From Chloroflexia bacterium (GTDB taxonomy: Bacteria; Chloroflexota; Chloroflexia; Thermomicrobiales; UBA6265), in contig JACCVE010000519.1 in the NCBI GenBank assembly GCA_013698285.1, forward strand, positions 1-7,464: DNA of 7,464 nucleotides. Reading direction: 5' to 3'. Within the stretch, counting starts at the first letter, position 1. Each line of letters begins with the position of its first letter. Of the stretch, positions 3,927 to 7,464 are shown piece after piece. The notes below the pieces were generated by a model. It saw only the letters and a list, made by a program, of their open reading frames with translations. It was not told where the DNA came from and ran no database searches. The position numbers were made by a program, and so were the translations under genes.

Positions 3927-6716
3927 TCATGCCCCATTCCTTCCGATGGCTGGGACATAGACGGGCAGGTCCGCCCGCCAGAGGGCGTCGGGACTGAGCA
4001 GGTAGACCGTGTGAGTGACCTCGTCGACAGCCATCCCGGTGATGCCGGCGAGGATGTCGCGCTCGCCCAGTGGAGTGTCGAAGAGGAAGGCACGGGTATC
4101 ACCGGTGTCCGGGTCGGTCCGGATAACCCGGAGTTCTTCCCCGACGTGGTCCAGCACCCAGAGGACCGTCGAGTCTAACCCGCCGGTCATCATGATCGGT
4201 TCACTCACGGGCGGCTCGACCGGCAACGTCCGCTCCGCGACGATCTCGCCCGTTTCGAGTGTCGCGACCGTCCCATCCGCGCGCAGGACATGGATTCGAC
4301 CATCGATGACGACGGACTTGGCACCGCGCAATGACGGCGTCTGACCGGCCGGGGTCCATGCCGAGAGCGTCCCGTTTCCCTCCTCGAAGTCGGACTTCAT
4401 GATTGTCCCGTCGCTGGCGTCGAGGACGTAGAAGCCAGAATCGAGGGTCGCGCACGGTCCGCGCTGCCCAGTCGAGGGCATGTCCGGAAGGGGATGGACC
4501 GACCATTCATCACCCTCGAGCCGGTAGGCCGCGCCCCCATCGGTGACCACCAGACCACTCGTGTTCCACGCCCCATCCGTCAATGCCCCGACCACGCGGC
4601 CGTCGATCTCGCTGCCCGGCGCGAGCGCCGCCACCAGTCGACTGTCCGAGAGACTGACCCGGTAGAGACCGTTCGCGACCAGATAGAGTTCCCGGTCAAC
4701 CCGGACCAATCGCGGCGGCACCGAGGCGTCACCGGTCACTTCGACCGGCAACCGGCCGACCTGCGACACATTGCCGAGCCGGACGACACCGGAGGCGGCG
4801 TCGGCGAGCTGCCGCAACCGCTGGCGACGCGGGACGAGTGACGCCTCGGCGATCCCGGCATCCTCCGCCCGGGTCATCGCCCGGTCCGCGGTCTCGATCT
4901 GGGCCGGTGCGGTGCCCGTCTCCGAGCCGATCGCGGCGATGGCCGCGTCGAGCCGGGAGATCGCTTCCTGGCTGGCGTGGGCTCGCGCGTCGCGGTCGGT
5001 GACCCGGTCGTGGGCGACGGCACTCGACCCACAGATCAAGCTCAAGGCGAGGGCGACCAACGCCAGCCGCGTCAGGCTGCCCACCCGCCGCCGGTGAGGT
5101 GGGCCGGCCGGCAGGGCGGAGAGCCCGCTGGGGAAAAAAGACGCCCGGCCACGCGGCCCCGTCACGACCCTCAACGTGCCGCGAGCGTGCCGGTCCTCCC
5201 CACCATCCCTCGCCGATCCCGCCCCGGGCTCCGGGATGGTCCTCGGACCATCCCCCGATTCCCGTTGTCGAGGGACGAACCCGGAGGCGATGTCCCGCAC
5301 CCGCGACGTCCGGGAGGGGTCCGGCCCATCCGGTGCCGGTGCCGTGATCACGATGGGGTCCTGGGATCTCTTCGCGGCACACCCGTCGGGCGACTCTGCC
5401 GCGTCCCACCACTCCGCCGCCACGGCCAGCGTGTCCGCCCAGCGTTCGGCGTCAGGGGGCAACCCGGTACCGTCTTCATCGACACCGCCGGACGGGCGGC
5501 TGCGAACGGTCGTGAATGAGTGATCCATGGTCTCCCGGGCCGTGTCGCCCGGCCGCGGAGGTCCTGACTCCGCCCCGGGCTCGGAGAGCTGATCGGCGAG
5601 CAGCGGAACATGGGTCGCCTCCCCAGACCGGTGCTCCAGGAGCAATGGCTGAGTCGACCCGATTCGCGTCGCCTCGTACGGGTGATCGCTCGTCGCGGAC
5701 TCGTTGCCCGTCGCCGGGGCGAAATCGTTCCCCTCGCGTCCCGCGTCCACGATCGATTGACCATGATGGGCAGAGGCATCGACTCCAGCCGCCGGATCAC
5801 CCTCGACAGGTGGCACCTCAGATGTCGGTCCGGTCCCGGCCGGCTTCGCCTCGTCTCCCGGAACGGCCGCGATCGCGCTCAGGCTGGAGACCTCGCTCTG
5901 GTTGAGTGGTGTCACCAGCCACGGTGCGCGGGGGCGCTCCTGCGATGGCGATGCCCCTCCTGAGACGGGCAGCGTCAGGCAGGCGCCCATGACGTCGTCG
6001 AGACCGTGTCGCCAGGTGAGCCCCTCCATCCAGGCCAGGGTCCGGTCGACATCCCGCGCCACCGCCCTGTCGCCGGGCCCGAGCCGCCGCCCTTCTTGGC
6101 CCAAGCGATCGATCAGGCAGGAATCGGCGAGGATGAGCAGGTCGTCCCCGGTGGTGGCGGAACGGACCAGGCGTGGCGCCACCGGCTCGTCGGAACCGAG
6201 CGGATACGACTCCACCTCGTCGTCCTCACCGGCGAGCGCCCCGTCCGCCCAATCGCTGCCCGGCAACGGGTAGCAGCGGCCATCCTGCACCAGGATGGCC
6301 CGGTGTGGCGGCACCTGGGCGATCGTCACGATCCGGCCCTCGACGACGGCCGCGGTGATCCCGACCAGGATCCGGGGGGCCTCCACGCCGGCCTCGTACA
6401 ACCGGTTGCGGGTCCGGACGACCGCGTCGGCCACGGCGAAGGCCCTGCCCAGCGCCAGGGGGGTCGAGTCTTCACTGGCATGCTCGAAGGCGTCGCGCAA
6501 GGCCGTCAGGGCCAGGCGGGCGATGCGGTCCCCGGCGGGTCCTGGCACGGTCGGTTCGGCGGCGGCCAGCAAACGGCGACCCTGGTGGCGACCCTGGCGC
6601 GGTTCCAGATCGGCGATCAGTCGCTGGCGGACATCGGCGGGCTGCCCCCCCGACAAGGCGAACGCGGCGGCGGAGGTGACGGGTTCGGGCACCGCGCGGG
6701 CCCCGTGCTTGCTCAT
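3927..6716 (-). CDS. PP2C-phosphatase-like / transmembrane / beta-propeller protein (929 aa)
   Basis: No named family is recognised; the layout is read from sequence. Residues ~1-250 resemble a PPM/PP2C fold: helix ALGRAFAVADAVVRTRNRL (88-106), strands ILVGITAAVVEGRIVTIAQV (116-135), RAILVQDGRCYPL (139-151), GDDLLILADSCLIDRL (190-205) and DDVMGACLTL (240-249). The usual metal motifs are degraded: there is no DGMGG, GDSR is replaced by PPHR and SDGL by ADSC. It is therefore probably a pseudophosphatase or binding domain. Residues ~255-545 are a Pro/Gly/Ser/acidic linker, likely disordered. A basic HRRR precedes one membrane helix at ~548-568, so the N-terminus should be cytoplasmic. Residues ~575-645 are helical, perhaps coiled coil. 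Residues ~665-922 contain about six blade-like repeats (PPRLVRVDRELYLVANGLYRV, SVVIDGRIHVLRADGTV and similar), i.e. an extracytoplasmic propeller. The start is ATG 6716 (GTGAG 6 nt upstream); the adjacent GTG 6719 is the alternative. A signalling receptor is my inference. Confidence 0.85.
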   Translation of the reverse strand: MSKHGARAVPEPVTSAAAFALSGGQPADVRQRLIADLEPRQGRHQGRRLLAAAEPTVPGPAGDRIARLALTALRDAFEHASEDSTPLALGRAFAVADAVVRTRNRLYEAGVEAPRILVGITAAVVEGRIVTIAQVPPHRAILVQDGRCYPLPGSDWADGALAGEDDEVESYPLGSDEPVAPRLVRSATTGDDLLILADSCLIDRLGQEGRRLGPGDRAVARDVDRTLAWMEGLTWRHGLDDVMGACLTLPVSGGASPSQERPRAPWLVTPLNQSEVSSLSAIAAVPGDEAKPAGTGPTSEVPPVEGDPAAGVDASAHHGQSIVDAGREGNDFAPATGNESATSDHPYEATRIGSTQPLLLEHRSGEATHVPLLADQLSEPGAESGPPRPGDTARETMDHSFTTVRSRPSGGVDEDGTGLPPDAERWADTLAVAAEWWDAAESPDGCAAKRSQDPIVITAPAPDGPDPSRTSRVRDIASGFVPRQRESGDGPRTIPEPGAGSARDGGEDRHARGTLRVVTGPRGRASFFPSGLSALPAGPPHRRRVGSLTRLALVALALSLICGSSAVAHDRVTDRDARAHASQEAISRLDAAIAAIGSETGTAPAQIETADRAMTRAEDAGIAEASLVPRRQRLRQLADAASGVVRLGNVSQVGRLPVEVTGDASVPPRLVRVDRELYLVANGLYRVSLSDSRLVAALAPGSEIDGRVVGALTDGAWNTSGLVVTDGGAAYRLEGDEWSVHPLPDMPSTGQRGPCATLDSGFYVLDASDGTIMKSDFEEGNGTLSAWTPAGQTPSLRGAKSVVIDGRIHVLRADGTVATLETGEIVAERTLPVEPPVSEPIMMTGGLDSTVLWVLDHVGEELRVIRTDPDTGDTRAFLFDTPLGERDILAGITGMAVDEVTHTVYLLSPDALWRADLPVYVPAIGRNGA

Positions 6717-6756
6717 CACTCACTCACGATCCGCCGTTCGCCACGATGCCGCGGGA

Positions 6757-6773
6757 GCGGCGACGATCGCCGC
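6757..6773 (-). other. Leader hairpin upstream of the large minus-strand gene
   Basis: GCGGCGA (6757-6763) and TCGCCGC (6767-6773) form a perfect 7-bp stem with a 3-nt loop. It lies about 41 nt before the ATG inside the predicted leader, so it could slow ribosome entry or stabilise the transcript. Hairpins of this size arise by chance fairly easily in GC-rich DNA. Confidence 0.3.
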
Positions 6774-6783
6774 GATCTTCTCT

Positions 6784-6809
6784 GGCACAGGGATACGGCA
6801 CAGGGACAC
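6784..6809 (-). repeat. Two-copy 13-nt tandem repeat in the predicted leader
   Basis: On the + strand GGCACAGGGATAC (6784-6796) is followed at once by GGCACAGGGACAC (6797-6809), identical at 12 of 13 positions. It lies between the predicted transcription start (~6826) and the start codon of the large minus-strand gene. It may be a recent slippage duplication or a pair of binding sites. Confidence 0.6.
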
Positions 6810-6832
6810 TGCTGCGACGGAGCGGGGACCAC

Positions 6833-6861
6833 AGTATATCAGCGGCATGTACGTACGTCTA
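6833..6861 (-). promoter_or_regulatory. Sigma70-type promoter for the large minus-strand gene
   Basis: Read on the minus strand, TAGACG (6861-6856, four of six matches to TTGACA) is separated by exactly 17 nt from TATACT (6838-6833, five of six matches to TATAAT). Transcription would begin near 6826 and give a leader of about 110 nt. The -35 box falls inside the inverted repeat at 6848-6867. Confidence 0.55.
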
Positions 6862-6867
6862 CGTACA
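6848..6867. promoter_or_regulatory. Candidate operator: perfect 8-4-8 inverted repeat
   Basis: TGTACGTA (6848-6855), spacer CGTC, then TACGTACA (6860-6867) is a perfect inverted repeat covering two helical turns and overlapping the -35 box of the minus-strand promoter. This geometry is typical of homodimeric repressor sites (for example TetR- or GntR-type). The regulator is not identifiable in the window. Confidence 0.5.
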
Positions 6868-6942
6868 CCGCCCGCGATGCATGATGCGCGTCGGGAAAAT
6901 CTCGTGTTCCGGAGGCATCGCCGGCGGGGCGCGCTCACCGCG

Positions 6943-6960
6943 CCCGATCAGGTGATCGGG
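6943..6960. repeat. Perfect inverted repeat CCCGATCA-GG-TGATCGGG
   Basis: Two 8-bp arms (6943-6950 and 6953-6960) flank a 2-nt centre. An alternative 5-bp pairing of GGTGA (6951-6955) with TCACC (6961-6965) overlaps it. It lies about 75 nt upstream of the 6848-6867 repeat relative to minus-strand transcription. With a 2-nt centre it suits protein binding to double-stranded DNA better than an RNA hairpin. Confidence 0.4.
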
Positions 6961-7027
6961 TCACCGACTGGCACGATCCGTCGTCCAGTTTGAAAACCGG
7001 CGATCGTTGGGGCTATCGCGACGCCGG

Positions 7028-7056
7028 AAAAAACGCGTCGGGGGGACGACGACACG
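7028..7056 (-). terminator. Intrinsic terminator of the partial minus-strand gene
   Basis: On the minus strand CGTGTCG (7056-7050) pairs with CGACGCG (7040-7034), 7 bp including one U-G wobble, with a 9-nt loop, followed directly by six T (7033-7028). It lies 88 nt past the stop codon at 7144. A competing fold (7019-7024 with 7035-7040) would put the T-run in its loop. Confidence 0.6.
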
Positions 7057-7143
7057 GTCCGCCCTCACCGATGATCAGGGCAACATCGGGGGTGCCGTCG
7101 CGGGCTCAGGACGCGATCTCGCGACACGCTCCCGGTCGCGCGG

Positions 7144-7464
7144 TCAGTGTGGCGGCAACGTCGTCTCGTCGTAGACCTCGTCCTCGCCCACGTCGTCGAA
7201 GTCGTCGTCGAGCTCGTCGGGATAGGCGTCTTGGGCTGGGTGACCGGGTCCGCCGCGCGCGGCGACATCGCCGGAATCATCAGTGCCATCGGAATCGACG
7301 TCCCATTGGCCATCGCCGTCCTGGGCCGGCGCCGCGTCGCGCTCGTCCCACCAGGTCCGCGCGGTGGGCGCGGCGGCCGCCCCCGGGCGGACTGAACGGT
7401 CGCGAGATCCCGATAGGTCGGGAGCGGCAGTCGCCCGACGCGGTCCCGGGCCGGCGTCCTGCCC
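7144..7464 (-). CDS. C-terminal 106 residues of an unrecognised protein with an acidic, disordered tail (5' end beyond window)
   Basis: The minus-strand frame entering at 7464 is open for 106 codons to TGA (7146-7144); it lacks a start because the gene continues past the window. The composition is that of a disordered tail: a Pro/Ala/Gly/Arg-rich part (1-38), ARTWWDERDAAPAQDGDGQW (35-54), an Asp/Gly/Ser stretch, then a strongly acidic block at 83-100 in which 12 of 18 residues are Asp or Glu, ending DETTLPPH. Evidence for coding is the uninterrupted frame, the third-position GC bias and the well-placed terminator downstream; the opposite-strand ORF over the same bases gives a low-complexity Val/Gly/Arg product. 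The body of the protein is not visible, so no function can be given. It has its own terminator and the next gene has its own promoter, so the two are probably separate transcripts. Confidence 0.65.
   Translation of the reverse strand, partial: GQDAGPGPRRATAAPDLSGSRDRSVRPGAAAAPTARTWWDERDAAPAQDGDGQWDVDSDGTDDSGDVAARGGPGHPAQDAYPDELDDDFDDVGEDEVYDETTLPPH

Larger units (their letters stand above)
6717..7143. other. 427-nt gap with promoter, operator-like repeats, leader repeats and a terminator
   Basis: No gene is supported here. From right to left in the direction of minus-strand transcription it holds the terminator of the upstream partial gene (7028-7056), an 18-nt near-palindrome (6943-6960), an 8-4-8 inverted repeat over the -35 of a promoter (6833-6867), a 13-nt tandem duplication (6784-6809) and a GC-rich hairpin (6757-6773). 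The stretch around 6830-6900 has clearly lower GC than the coding DNA. Confidence 0.6.

Noticed and set aside
6006..6884. 292-codon + strand ORF opposite the large minus-strand gene
   Set aside because: Gly/Arg/His-rich product, antisense to the N-terminal domain with sensible strands and helices, and it crosses the promoter region.
7147..7395. + strand ORF with Val/Leu-rich, apparently membrane-spanning product
   Set aside because: Its hydrophobic look comes from reading GAC/GAG acidic codons on the opposite strand (GTC/CTC); the minus-strand frame is open to the window edge and has a terminator.
1..7464. CRISPR array, insertion sequence, prophage, tRNA or toxin-antitoxin pair
   Set aside because: No regularly spaced long repeats, terminal inverted repeats with transposase, clover-leaf sequence or recognisable toxin/antitoxin pair was found on either strand.

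Overview
The window is GC-rich (my estimate is about two thirds G+C, with strong G/C preference at third codon positions). It looks like ordinary bacterial chromosome rather than a mobile island. The gene content (an ATP synthase operon end running into murA, a seven-iron ferredoxin, and a large PP2C-like/membrane/propeller protein) suggests a high-GC Chloroflexota bacterium, perhaps Thermomicrobia-like. That placement is inference from style and content; no marker here proves it. I see no tRNA, rRNA, CRISPR array, transposase, integrase or phage gene.

Left part (1-2575, + strand): the 3' end of atpD (F1 beta) is followed by atpC (F1 epsilon), with a strong stem-loop in the gap, and then by a complete murA, the first committed step of peptidoglycan synthesis. 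All three point the same way and are probably co-transcribed, which links ATP synthesis with cell wall synthesis.

Middle part (2576-3926): a possible 66-residue membrane protein with a GTG start (+) faces a convincing 95-residue acidic orphan protein (-). A divergent gap with a TATACT -10 box then leads to a seven-iron [3Fe-4S][4Fe-4S] ferredoxin gene (+). The ferredoxin gene converges on the large minus-strand gene across a 162-nt gap that holds two stem-loops and a small GGAATC tandem array.

Right part (3927-7464, - strand): one 929-residue protein has a degenerate PP2C-phosphatase-like cytoplasmic domain, a disordered linker of about 290 residues, one transmembrane helix, a helical stalk and an extracytoplasmic beta-propeller. 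Its upstream region carries a well-spaced promoter whose -35 box lies inside a perfect 8-4-8 inverted repeat, and a 13-nt tandem duplication in the predicted leader. Further upstream is the acidic, disordered C-terminus of another minus-strand gene cut by the window edge, followed by an intrinsic terminator.

The most interesting object is the phosphatase-like transmembrane propeller protein with its candidate operator. Its layout mirrors the kinase-TM-propeller receptor PknD, but with an apparently inactive phosphatase fold in place of the kinase.
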